A stretch of 64,000 bases of DNA. Source: DATLGB01 sp963724135. Its GTDB lineage: Bacteria > Actinomycetota > Thermoleophilia > Solirubrobacterales > Solirubrobacteraceae. A program made the translations under genes and the position numbers. Each line of letters begins with the position of its first letter. Within the stretch, counting starts at the first letter, position 1. Of the stretch, positions 42,121 to 52,220 are shown piece by piece. The notes under the pieces are model-generated. The model ran no database searches, was not told the origin of the DNA, and saw nothing but the letters and a program-made list of their open reading frames with translations. The stretch is taken from contig CAVRTA010000006.1 of assembly GCA_963724135.1 (NCBI GenBank), forward strand, positions 1,302,001 through 1,366,000, in the 5' to 3' direction.

Positions 42121-43938
42121 TCACTTCAGCGACGTGAAGCTCAGGTCGAGATTCGCGTTGTAGGCGTTCATCACCCCGGCGACGTCCTCGGACCAGATGG
42201 TGATGTTGTCGTCCCAGGTGGCCAGGATCGCCGGAGCCTCGTTGACGATCGCCCTGTTGGCGTCCGCCCAGGCCTGATCGCGCTCGGGGCCCGCGGGCGT
42301 GTCCTGCGCCTTCTCGATGGCGTCGTCGATCGCCTTCACGTCCAGCTGCGACCAGTTGACGTTGCCCGCCTGGCGGATCGCGCTCGAGTGGAAGACGGGA
42401 GCGATCAGCGTCTCCGCATCCGCGAAGTCCTTCAACCAGCCGACGCCGATTCCGATCTCCGGCTGGTTCTTCGGCACGCCGAGGAACTTCGTGTAGAGCG
42501 TGTCCTGCGGGACCGCGCGGATCTTGACGTCGAGGCCGAGCTTGCTCAGGTCCTGCTGGATGCTCTCCGCCCCGCGGAGCGAGTCCGGCGAGTTGGCGAC
42601 GACCACCTGGACCTCCTCGTCACCGGTGTACTTGCCGCCGTCGTCGACCGGAACCCCCTCCTCCTTGGCCTCGAGCATGTACTTCTTGGCCACGTCGGGG
42701 CAGCCGCCGTCGGCGCATTGCATCCAGTCGAACTCGGTGAACCCGTCCAGGCCACCGGACTCCTCATGGCCCGGCATGCCCGGCGGGATGACCGACTGCG
42801 CGATCGGGCCGATGAACTCGCCGCCCGCGATCTTGCGCAGCGCGATCCGGTCGGTGATGGCGATCGCCGCCCGGCGGACGTCGACGTTGTCGAACGGCTT
42901 CTTCGTCGTGTTGATCGCCTCCCAGTGGGTGCCGCCGCCGTTGGCGCGGGCGTACTGGTCGGGCGTGCGTTCCAAGCGGGCCAGGATCTGCGCCGGTGGG
43001 TGCGACGAGTCGCCGCAGCAGACCATGTCCTCCCCCGACAGCGTGCGCCGCGAGGCGATCACCCCATCGGCGTTGCCCTCCTCGATGACGATCTTGTCGA
43101 GGTACGCCGGCCGGTAGTCGCCGGTCGCCTCGCCATCCCAGTTCGGGTTGCGCACGATCGTGACCCGCTTGCCCGCCTCACGACCGGTCACCTCACCCGT
43201 CTTCGGGTCGTTCTCGATCATGTACGGCCCGCTGAAGGCGGCGTACTGGTCGTAGTCGGTCGGCGACTTCTTGTCGAACTTCGCCGCATACTCCTGGGGC
43301 ACGGGCGCCGTGATCGGCATCACCAGCGCGCCGGTGAGCAGCCCCGCGCGCGGCTCGGTGAGCTTGATCACCAGGGTGTTGTCGTCCGGCGTCTCGAGGC
43401 CGCTGAACGGCTCGAGCTCGGAAATCTTCACCGGCTCCTCCGGCGCTCCCTCGATCGTGCTGAAGTACGTGAAGGCATAGCCCGACGGGACGTTGGACGT
43501 GAAGGCACGCTCGATCGCGTACTTGACGTCCTGCGACTTGACCTCACGGTCGACCGGCGGCGCGTACCTGACGCCCGGCCGGATCCTGATCGTGATCGTC
43601 TTCTGGTCCTCGGAGACCTCGGGCGGACCCTCGGCCAGATCGGGCACTGGGTTCTGGGAGTCGCCCGGCTTGAACGAGTACAGCGTGCGGTGGACCGCGG
43701 AAGCGACCTGGAAGCCGAACTGGTAGTAGGTCTGGCCCGGATCGACCCAGTCGATGTCGCCGTTGGACAGCATCGTCAGCGTGCCGCCCTTCTTGGCGTC
43801 CTCCGGGGCCGTGGTGTTGCCGGCCTCGCCGGCGCCCGTGGTCGGCTTGCTGCCGCCGTCGGAGCCGGAGTCGTCGCCGCCACAGCCGGCTCCCATGAGG
43901 GCAGCCGCAATGGCCAGCCCCAGAAACTGTCGTCCCAC
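42121..43938 (-). CDS. Family 5 peptide-binding lipoprotein, paralogue 1
   Basis: The 605-residue product begins with a lipoprotein signal (AIAAALMGAGCGGDDSG), then a substrate-binding protein family 5 domain. It aligns along its length with the paralogue encoded at 44004 (most residues identical) and less closely with the one at 49057. Motifs include DWVDPGQTYYQFGFQ, IRPGVRYAPPVDREVKSQDV and KFLGVPKNQPEIG. The pair VCCGDSS is shared by the two close copies. GTG 43938 has a GGAGG site. It is the last gene of the seven-gene oligopeptide operon. Substrates are peptides or related oligomers. Confidence 0.88.
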   Translation of the reverse strand: MGRQFLGLAIAAALMGAGCGGDDSGSDGGSKPTTGAGEAGNTTAPEDAKKGGTLTMLSNGDIDWVDPGQTYYQFGFQVASAVHRTLYSFKPGDSQNPVPDLAEGPPEVSEDQKTITIRIRPGVRYAPPVDREVKSQDVKYAIERAFTSNVPSGYAFTYFSTIEGAPEEPVKISELEPFSGLETPDDNTLVIKLTEPRAGLLTGALVMPITAPVPQEYAAKFDKKSPTDYDQYAAFSGPYMIENDPKTGEVTGREAGKRVTIVRNPNWDGEATGDYRPAYLDKIVIEEGNADGVIASRRTLSGEDMVCCGDSSHPPAQILARLERTPDQYARANGGGTHWEAINTTKKPFDNVDVRRAAIAITDRIALRKIAGGEFIGPIAQSVIPPGMPGHEESGGLDGFTEFDWMQCADGGCPDVAKKYMLEAKEEGVPVDDGGKYTGDEEVQVVVANSPDSLRGAESIQQDLSKLGLDVKIRAVPQDTLYTKFLGVPKNQPEIGIGVGWLKDFADAETLIAPVFHSSAIRQAGNVNWSQLDVKAIDDAIEKAQDTPAGPERDQAWADANRAIVNEAPAILATWDDNITIWSEDVAGVMNAYNANLDLSFTSLK

Positions 43939-43962
43939 CCAACCCTCCCTGCTCGACGAAGA

Positions 43963-43994
43963 AGCGGGCGGCGCCCCGAAGGGCGCCGCCCGCT
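43963..43994 (-). terminator. Hairpin between binding-protein genes
   Basis: A 14-base stem (AGCGGGCGGCGCCC and complement) closes the tetraloop CGAA, in the 65-base gap between the second binding-protein gene and the third. A short hairpin of this kind can cut the message or protect its 3' end so that the gene upstream is made in excess. Confidence 0.7.
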
Positions 43995-44003
43995 CCAACC
44001 TAC

Positions 44004-45821
44004 CTACTTCAGGGACGTGAAACTCAGGTCCCAGCTTGCGTTGTAGGAGCTCATCACCCCGGCCACGTTCTTGGACTGGAGGTTGATGTTGTCGTCCCAG
44101 GTGGTCAGGATCGCGGGGGCCTCGTTGACGATCGCCTTGTTGGCGTCCGCCCAGGCCTGGTTGCGGTCCGGACCCGCCGGCGCGTCCTGCGCCTTCTTGA
44201 CGGCCTCGTCGACCGCGTCCGATCGCAGCTGCGACCAGTTGACGTTGCCCGCCGGGCGGATCGTGCTCGACGGGAAGATCGGCGCGATCAGCGTCTCCGG
44301 ATCCTGGAAGTCCTTGATCCAGCCGACGCCGACACCGATCGCCGGCTGGTTCTTGGGCACGCCCAGGAACTTCGTGTAGAGCGTGTCCTGTGGGACTCCG
44401 CGGATCTTGACGTCGAGGCCGAGCTGGCTCAGGTCCTGCTGCAGGCTCTCCGCCTGACGGACTCCATCCGGCGTGTTGGAGACGACGATCGTCAGCTCCT
44501 CGTCGCCGGTGTACTTGCCGTCGGCGTCGACCGGAACCCCTTCCTTCTTGGCCTCGAGCATGTACTTCGTGGCCACGTCGGGGCAGCCGCCGTCGGCGCA
44601 CTGCATCCAGTCGAACTCGGTGAAGCCGTCGACGCCGCCGGACTCCTCGTGGCCCGGCATGCCGGGCGGGATGAACGACTGCGCGATCGGGCCGATGAAC
44701 TCGCCGCCCGCGATCTTGCGGATGGCGAAGCGGTCGGTGATCGCGATCATCGCGCGGCGCACGTTGACGTTGTCCAGCGGCTCGAGCGTCGTGTTCAGCG
44801 CCTCCCAGTGCGCGCCGCCTCCGTTGGCCCGCGCGTACTGGTCGGGCGTCCGCTCCAGGCGGGCCAGGATCTGCGCCGGCGGCTGCGACGAGTCGCCGCA
44901 GCAGACCAGGCTCTCGCCCGACAGCGTCCGCCGTGACGCGATGACCTCGTCCGCGTTGCCCTCCTCGATGACGATCGAGTCCAGGTAGGCCGGCCGGTAG
45001 TCGCCGGTCGCCTCGCCGTCGGAGTTCGGGTTGCGCACGATCGTGATCCGCTTGCCCGCCTCACGACCGGTGACCTCACCCGTCTTCGGGTCGTTCTCGA
45101 TCATGTACGGGCCGCTGAAGGCGGTGTACTGGTCGTAGTCGGTCGGCGACTTCTTGTCGAACTTGGCCGCGTACTCCTGCGGCACCGGCGCCGTGATCGG
45201 CATCACCAGCGCGCCCGTGAGCAGCGCCGCCCGCGGCTCTGAAAGCTTGATCACCAGCGTGTTGTCGTCGGGCGTCTGCAGCCCGCTGAACGGCTCGAGC
45301 TCGGACATCTTCACCGGCTCCTCAGGCGCACCCTCGATCGAGCTGAAGTAGCTGAACGAGTAACCCGACGGGACGTTGGACGTGAACGCGCGCTCGATCG
45401 CGTACTTGACGTCCTGCGCCTTGACCTCACGGTCCACCGGCGGCGCGTACCTGACTCCCGGCCGGATCTTGATCGTGATCGTCTTCTGGTCCTCGGAGAT
45501 CTCCGGCGGGCCCTCCGCGAGGTCCGGCACGGGGTTCTGGGAGTCGTCGGGCTCGAACGAGTACAGCGTGCGGTGGACCGCGTAGGCGACCTGGAAGCCG
45601 AACTGGTAGTAGGTCTGGCCCGGATCGACCCAATCGATGTCGCCGTTGGACAGCATCGTCAGCGTGCCGCCCTTCTTGGCGTCCTCCGGCGCAGTGGTCT
45701 TGTCGGCCTGGCCGGCGCCGGTCTTCGGTGCGCTGTCGCCACCGGAGCCGGAGTCGTCGCCGCCGCACCCGGCGGCGAGGAGGGCTGCCAGGAGCAGCAG
45801 CCCGAGGAGCAGTCGTTTCAT
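44004..45821 (-). CDS. Family 5 peptide-binding lipoprotein, paralogue 2
   Basis: The 605-residue lipoprotein has the signal LLLLAALLAAGCGGDDSG and is close to the product of 42121 in length and sequence, differing mostly by conservative changes. It keeps DWVDPGQTYYQFGFQ, SSIEGAPEEPVKMSELEP and KFLGVPKNQPAIGVG. The protein brings peptide to the permease pair OppB/OppC. ATG at 45821 (MKRLLLG) is preceded by AAAGGGG. It is transcribed downstream of oppF. Confidence 0.9.
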   Translation of the reverse strand: MKRLLLGLLLLAALLAAGCGGDDSGSGGDSAPKTGAGQADKTTAPEDAKKGGTLTMLSNGDIDWVDPGQTYYQFGFQVAYAVHRTLYSFEPDDSQNPVPDLAEGPPEISEDQKTITIKIRPGVRYAPPVDREVKAQDVKYAIERAFTSNVPSGYSFSYFSSIEGAPEEPVKMSELEPFSGLQTPDDNTLVIKLSEPRAALLTGALVMPITAPVPQEYAAKFDKKSPTDYDQYTAFSGPYMIENDPKTGEVTGREAGKRITIVRNPNSDGEATGDYRPAYLDSIVIEEGNADEVIASRRTLSGESLVCCGDSSQPPAQILARLERTPDQYARANGGGAHWEALNTTLEPLDNVNVRRAMIAITDRFAIRKIAGGEFIGPIAQSFIPPGMPGHEESGGVDGFTEFDWMQCADGGCPDVATKYMLEAKKEGVPVDADGKYTGDEELTIVVSNTPDGVRQAESLQQDLSQLGLDVKIRGVPQDTLYTKFLGVPKNQPAIGVGVGWIKDFQDPETLIAPIFPSSTIRPAGNVNWSQLRSDAVDEAVKKAQDAPAGPDRNQAWADANKAIVNEAPAILTTWDDNINLQSKNVAGVMSSYNASWDLSFTSLK

Positions 45822-45850
45822 GAAGGAACCCCTTTCGCGGTTGTGTCTCA

Positions 45851-47996
<2,146 letters not shown>

Positions 47997-48027
47997 CAGT
48001 GGTTCGCTCCGATCGCGGAGGGGGCCA

Positions 48028-48987
48028 CTAGTACCGAACCCTCGGGTCGAGGAAGGCGTAGGCGATGTCGACGACCAGGTTGAACAGGATGATCGCCGTG
48101 GCGCCGATCAGCACGGTGCCCTGGACGATGGGGATGTCCGCCTTCTGGATCGCGTCGAAGGCGGTGCGGCCGATGCCCGGGATGTTGAAGACGGTCTCGG
48201 TCAGGATCGCGCCGCCGAACAGGATGCCGAGATCGAGGCCGAAGATCGTGACGATCGGCGTGACCGCCGAGCGCACGCCATGGCGGAAGATCACGCGCCG
48301 TTCCTTGAGTCCCTTGGCGCGCGCGGTGCGGATGTAGTCCTCGTCGAGGACGTCGACGAGGTTCGAGCGCATGAAGCGCGCGTAGACCGCTGCGAACGCC
48401 GTGGCCAGGACCATCCAGGGCAGGATCAGCGAGCTGAACCACTGCCGGGGATCGGTCCACGGGTCGACGTAGTTGCCGGTCGTGTCGAAGATCTCGACGA
48501 CGCCGATGTCCTGCGAGAAGAGGTACGTGGTGACGAGGCCGAGCCAGTAGACGGGGGCGGAGATCGCGATCAGCGCCCCGCCCATCATCAGGCGCTCGAT
48601 GATCGTCCCGCGCTTGACGGCGGAGAGGATCCCGATCGGGATGCCGACGCACAGCCACACGACCGCACCGCCGACCGCGAGCGACATCGTCGCCGGCATG
48701 CGGCTGAAGATCTCCTCGCGCACCTCGACGTTGTTCTGGTAGCTGTGGCCGAAGTCGAAGTGGAAGACGAGCGCCTCGAAGTACTTGAGCATCTGCACGT
48801 ACCAGGGCTTGTCCAGGCCGTACTGCTCGTTGAGCTCGCGGACGAGGTCCGGGTCGGGGTTGCGGCCGGCGCGCAGCAGCGCCGGGTCGGCCGAGGGGAG
48901 CGTGTAGAAGATGAAGAAGACCAGCGCCGAGACGATGAACAGCAGCAGCAGCGACCAGCCGAGGCGGCGGATGATGTAGGTGAGCAT
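48028..48987 (-). CDS. Oligopeptide ABC transporter permease OppB-like
   Basis: The 319-residue permease has the expected N-terminal helix (LLLLFIVSALVFFIFYTL), a YGLDKPWYVQML segment, further helices and the EAA coupling motif DEDYIRTARAKGLKERRVIFRHGVR. It is one half of the translocation channel; oppC encodes the other half. Between the upstream binding-protein gene and this one is the hairpin at 49020. Confidence 0.92.
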   Translation of the reverse strand: MLTYIIRRLGWSLLLLFIVSALVFFIFYTLPSADPALLRAGRNPDPDLVRELNEQYGLDKPWYVQMLKYFEALVFHFDFGHSYQNNVEVREEIFSRMPATMSLAVGGAVVWLCVGIPIGILSAVKRGTIIERLMMGGALIAISAPVYWLGLVTTYLFSQDIGVVEIFDTTGNYVDPWTDPRQWFSSLILPWMVLATAFAAVYARFMRSNLVDVLDEDYIRTARAKGLKERRVIFRHGVRSAVTPIVTIFGLDLGILFGGAILTETVFNIPGIGRTAFDAIQKADIPIVQGTVLIGATAIILFNLVVDIAYAFLDPRVRY

Positions 48988-49019
48988 CGTGGCGGTGGTC
49001 TTCGGCCTGGAAGAACGCG

Positions 49020-49048
49020 GGGCGCCCCGCCGCTGCGGCGGGGCGCCC
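49020..49048 (-). terminator. Strong hairpin downstream of binding-protein gene 3
   Basis: A 13-base perfect stem (GGGCGCCCCGCCG and complement) with loop CTG lies 8 bases after the stop of the binding-protein gene at 49057 and before oppB. As with the one at 43963, it probably lowers transcription of the downstream permease relative to the binding protein. Confidence 0.75.
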
Positions 49049-49056
49049 GTGCGTCG

Positions 49057-50874
49057 TTACTTGAGGGACGAGAAGGACAGGTCCCAGCTGGTTGAGTAGG
49101 AGCTCATGACGCCGTTGACGTCCGGCGACTGGAGCTGATACGAGGTGTCCCAGATGTACGGGATCCCCGGGGCCTGCTCGACGATCATCTTGTTGACGTC
49201 GGCCCAGGCCTGATGGCGCTCCGAACCCTGGAGCAACGCGGCCTCCGCCATCGCCTCGTTGATCTCGGGCACGTCGAGCTGCGTCCAGTTGACGTTGCCG
49301 GCGGGCTTGATCGCCTTGCCGTCGAACGTCGGCTCGAGCATGGACTCCGCGTCGGTGAAGTCCTTGAACCAGCCGACCGTCGGGCAGACGTTGGGCTGGT
49401 TCTTCGGCACGCCGCAGAACTTCGTGTACATCGTGTCGCGCGGGACCTTGGTCAGGCGGACCTCGAAGCCGAGCTTCTCGAGCTCGTTCTGAGCCACCTG
49501 CGAGGTCTGCTGACCCGGGTCGACGTTGTCGCCGACCATCGTGATCTCGGTGCCGTCGACGAGCCCCTCGCCGTTGAGCTCGACGGCTCCGTCGTCGGCC
49601 GCGGCCTTCAGGTACTTCTTGGCCAGTTCGAGATCGCCCTCCGGCGTCTGCATCCAGTCGAACTCGGTGAACCCTTCCTCACCGCCCGACTCCTCGTGGC
49701 CCGGCAGGCCCGGCGGCAGCCAGTGCTGCGCGATCGGCCCGACCGCCTCGCCACCGCGCGTCAGGCGCAGCGCGTTGCGATCGGCCACCGCGATGGCAGC
49801 CCTGCGGACGTTGACGTTGTCGAACGGCGGCTTCGCCGAGTTGAACGCCACCCAGCGCCCGCCGCCCGACGGGACGGTGCCGAGCTGGTCCTCGAACTGC
49901 CGCAGCGCACGCGAGAGGATCGCCGGGGGCGGCTGGCCCGAATCGCAGCACATGAGCCCGGATCCCGACAGGGTGCGGCGGTTGGCCACCGTCGCGTCGT
50001 CGTTGCCCATCTGGATCGTGATCGAGTCCAGGAACGCCGGGCGGTAGTCGGTCTCCGCATCCCAGTTCGGGTTGCGCACCAGCTCCATGCGCTTGCCGAT
50101 GTCCCACCCGGTCAGCTCGCCCGTCTCCGGATCGTTCTTGACCATGTAGGGCCCGGTGAAGGCGACGTACGTGTTGTACTCCGACGGAGCCTTCTTGTCG
50201 AACTTCGCCGCGTACTCCTCGGGCACCGGCATGGTGATCGGCATCACGAGCGCCGCCGCGACCCGCGGGGCGACCGCCTTGGTGAGCTTGATCACCAGCG
50301 TGTTGTCGTCCGGGGTCTCGAGGCCCGGGAACGGCTTGAGCTTGGCGATCTTGACCGGGGCCGCGGGTGCGCCCTCGATCTCGGCGAAGTAGGACGTCGC
50401 GTAACCGGAGGGGACGCTCGTCGTGAACGCACGCTCGATGGCGTACTTGACGTCCTTCGAGGTCACCTCGCGGTCGACCGGCGGCGCGTACTTGATCCCC
50501 GACTTGATCTTGACCGTGATCGTCTTGTTGTCCGCCGAGATCTCCGGCTCGCCGTCGGCGAGGTCGGGCAAGGGCTCGGTGGCGTTGTCCGGGCTGAAGG
50601 AATACAGGGAGCGGTTGGTCGCGTACTGGACCATGTAGCCGAACGTGTAGTAGCTCTGGCCCGGGTCCATGAAGTCCACGTCGCCGGAGCTGAGGAAGGT
50701 GACGGAGCCACCCTTCTCGCCCTCGCCGACCTCACCGCCGCCGGGTACCTGGCTGCCGGTCGTGGTGCCGGAGCTCGAGCCTTCGTCGTCGTCGCCGCCG
50801 CAACCGGCCACTACCACGGCCAGCACTGCGACCGCGAGCAAGAGCGGCGCGAACCGCCTGAGGATCTCCCTCAT
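49057..50874 (-). CDS. Family 5 peptide-binding lipoprotein, paralogue 3
   Basis: The 605-residue product from ATG 50874 has a lipoprotein signal (LAVAVLAVVVAGCGGDDDEG) and the same overall plan as the other two binding proteins, but is more distant: DFMDPGQSYYTFGYM, GIKYAPPVDREVTSKDVKY, KFCGVPKNQPNVCPTVG. Position-specific cysteines differ (MCCDSGQPPPA is still a CC pair). ATG at 50880 would put the ribosome site against the start, so the inner ATG was preferred; it also makes all three proteins 605 residues. Confidence 0.9.
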   Translation of the reverse strand: MREILRRFAPLLLAVAVLAVVVAGCGGDDDEGSSSGTTTGSQVPGGGEVGEGEKGGSVTFLSSGDVDFMDPGQSYYTFGYMVQYATNRSLYSFSPDNATEPLPDLADGEPEISADNKTITVKIKSGIKYAPPVDREVTSKDVKYAIERAFTTSVPSGYATSYFAEIEGAPAAPVKIAKLKPFPGLETPDDNTLVIKLTKAVAPRVAAALVMPITMPVPEEYAAKFDKKAPSEYNTYVAFTGPYMVKNDPETGELTGWDIGKRMELVRNPNWDAETDYRPAFLDSITIQMGNDDATVANRRTLSGSGLMCCDSGQPPPAILSRALRQFEDQLGTVPSGGGRWVAFNSAKPPFDNVNVRRAAIAVADRNALRLTRGGEAVGPIAQHWLPPGLPGHEESGGEEGFTEFDWMQTPEGDLELAKKYLKAAADDGAVELNGEGLVDGTEITMVGDNVDPGQQTSQVAQNELEKLGFEVRLTKVPRDTMYTKFCGVPKNQPNVCPTVGWFKDFTDAESMLEPTFDGKAIKPAGNVNWTQLDVPEINEAMAEAALLQGSERHQAWADVNKMIVEQAPGIPYIWDTSYQLQSPDVNGVMSSYSTSWDLSFSSLK

Positions 50875-50903
50875 GCCCATCCTTTCGTTGCTTGGGGTGC
50901 CGA

Positions 50904-50940
50904 GGCCCCGCGCCTGCAGACATGCAGGCCGAGGCGGGCC
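50904..50940 (-). terminator. Imperfect hairpin after oppC
   Basis: CCTGCA (50913-50918) pairs with TGCAGG (50923-50928), and CCCGC (50907-50911) with GCGGG (50934-50938), in the 82-base gap between oppC and the next gene. It is less regular than the two perfect hairpins in this operon. Confidence 0.45.
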
Positions 50941-50956
50941 CCCGTTGGTTTTCCAG

Positions 50957-51958
50957 TCACTTCTTGGCCCTCGGGTTGAGGGCGTCCTGCAGGCCGTCCC
51001 CGATCAGGTTGAACGCGAGCACCGTGAGGAGCAGCGCGAGGCCGGGGAAGAGCATGAACCACCAGGCGATGTCGAAGATGCTGGTGGCTTCCGAGATCAT
51101 CGCGCCCCACGAGGGCTCGGGCGGCTGGACGCCGACACCGAGGAACGAGAGCGCGGCCTCGAAGAGGATGTTCGTCGGGATCAGGACCGTCGAGTAGACG
51201 ATGATCGGCGCGACGAGGTTCGGGAGGATCTCCCGGAAGATGATGCGCATGTTGGAGGCGCCGAGCGATCTGGCCGCCTCGACGAACTCCTTCTCCCTGA
51301 GCGAGAGGGTCTGGCCGCGGATGATGCGCGCGATGTAGGGCCAGCCGGCGACGGCGATGACCAGGATCACGACGGGCTTGCCGGGCTTGAGCAGGCCCCC
51401 GAAGCACCCGTCGCCGAGCGAGCACGCGGCACCGAGGCCGATCGCCAGCAGCAGGACCGGGAAGGCGAGCTGGATGTCCATGATCCGCGACAGGATCGTG
51501 TCGACCCAGCCGCGGTAGTAGCCGGCGATCATGCCCAGCGTCGTGCCGACCACGACGGCGAGGCCGGTGGCGATGAAGGCGACCTGGAGCGAGACGCGCG
51601 ACCCGTAGATGGTGCGGCTGAACACGTCGCGGCCCAGCTGGTCGACGCCGAACGGGTGATCGGGTGCGAACGCCCCGCCGCCCTTCGCCTCCGACGGGAG
51701 CCCGAAGTCGTCGAGCGTGTCGCGGTCGGGGACGTTCGGCTTCGGGACGTCGAACAGCTTGATGATCAGCGGCGCGAAGATCGCGACCAGGATCAGGAAG
51801 ACGATGAACACGAGCGCCGTCATCGCGACCTTGTCGCGGCGCAGACGGCGCCAGAACAGATCGAGCGGGGAGCGGGCGGCGATCGCGGCGGCGGGCTCGT
51901 TGATGCCGGCGGGGCCTTCGTCTCCTCCGCGCAGCAGATCTACTGCGCCGGTGCTCAC
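50957..51958 (-). CDS. Oligopeptide ABC transporter permease OppC-like
   Basis: The 333-residue permease is first in the operon. Motifs are the N-terminal OppC domain (SPLDLFWRRLRRDKVAMTAL), a large extracytosolic loop (HPFGVDQLGRDVFSRTIYG) and EKEFVEAARSLGASNMRIIF for coupling to the ATPases. A cysteine-rich insert, AACSLGDGCFGG, falls in one of the loops. GTG 51958 is the start. No clear sigma-70 -10/-35 pair could be fixed in the 190 bases upstream (51959-52147), although a GAGGAGGAC stretch lies at about 52001-52009. Confidence 0.9.
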   Translation of the reverse strand: MSTGAVDLLRGGDEGPAGINEPAAAIAARSPLDLFWRRLRRDKVAMTALVFIVFLILVAIFAPLIIKLFDVPKPNVPDRDTLDDFGLPSEAKGGGAFAPDHPFGVDQLGRDVFSRTIYGSRVSLQVAFIATGLAVVVGTTLGMIAGYYRGWVDTILSRIMDIQLAFPVLLLAIGLGAACSLGDGCFGGLLKPGKPVVILVIAVAGWPYIARIIRGQTLSLREKEFVEAARSLGASNMRIIFREILPNLVAPIIVYSTVLIPTNILFEAALSFLGVGVQPPEPSWGAMISEATSIFDIAWWFMLFPGLALLLTVLAFNLIGDGLQDALNPRAKK

Positions 51959-52147
51959 GCGGGCGGGACCCGGTGCGGATGTGCTGCGGTTATGGGGACG
52001 TCCTCCTCAATAGGACAACACGGCGCCGACCGGGATCCTCCGGCCGTGCCGCGTTCATGTTCTGCTTAAGCATGTCGGAACCTGCCATGTCATGTCACGC
52101 GGTCGGAGAGAGCGCGGCGCGCTGGCCGGTACGTCAACGGCTGCCAA

Positions 52148-52220
52148 CGCCCCGGGGAGGACTTGAACCTCCGACCTACCGCTTAGGAGGCGGTCGCTCT
52201 ATCCGCTGAGCTACCGGGGC
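52148..52220 (-). tRNA. tRNA-Arg (anticodon CCU)
   Basis: The 73-base minus-strand gene folds into a normal cloverleaf: acceptor GCCCCGG with CCGGGGC, D arm GCTC...GAGC, anticodon stem ACCGC/GCGGT with loop CTCCTAA (anticodon CCT), and the T arm GGAGG TTCAAGT CCTCC. It reads AGG. CCA is not encoded. Its 5' end lies 4 bases from the palindrome at 52225, and the transglutaminase frame runs into its first ten bases. Confidence 0.95.

Noticed and set aside
50669..52069. Plus-strand frame rich in Glu/Arg/Asp (466 residues)
   Set aside because: Lies opposite the binding-protein and permease genes; composition is that of a shadow frame.
52148..52220. tRNA-Arg as a phage or island attachment site
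   Set aside because: No integrase, no duplicated tRNA 3' end and ordinary genes on both sides.
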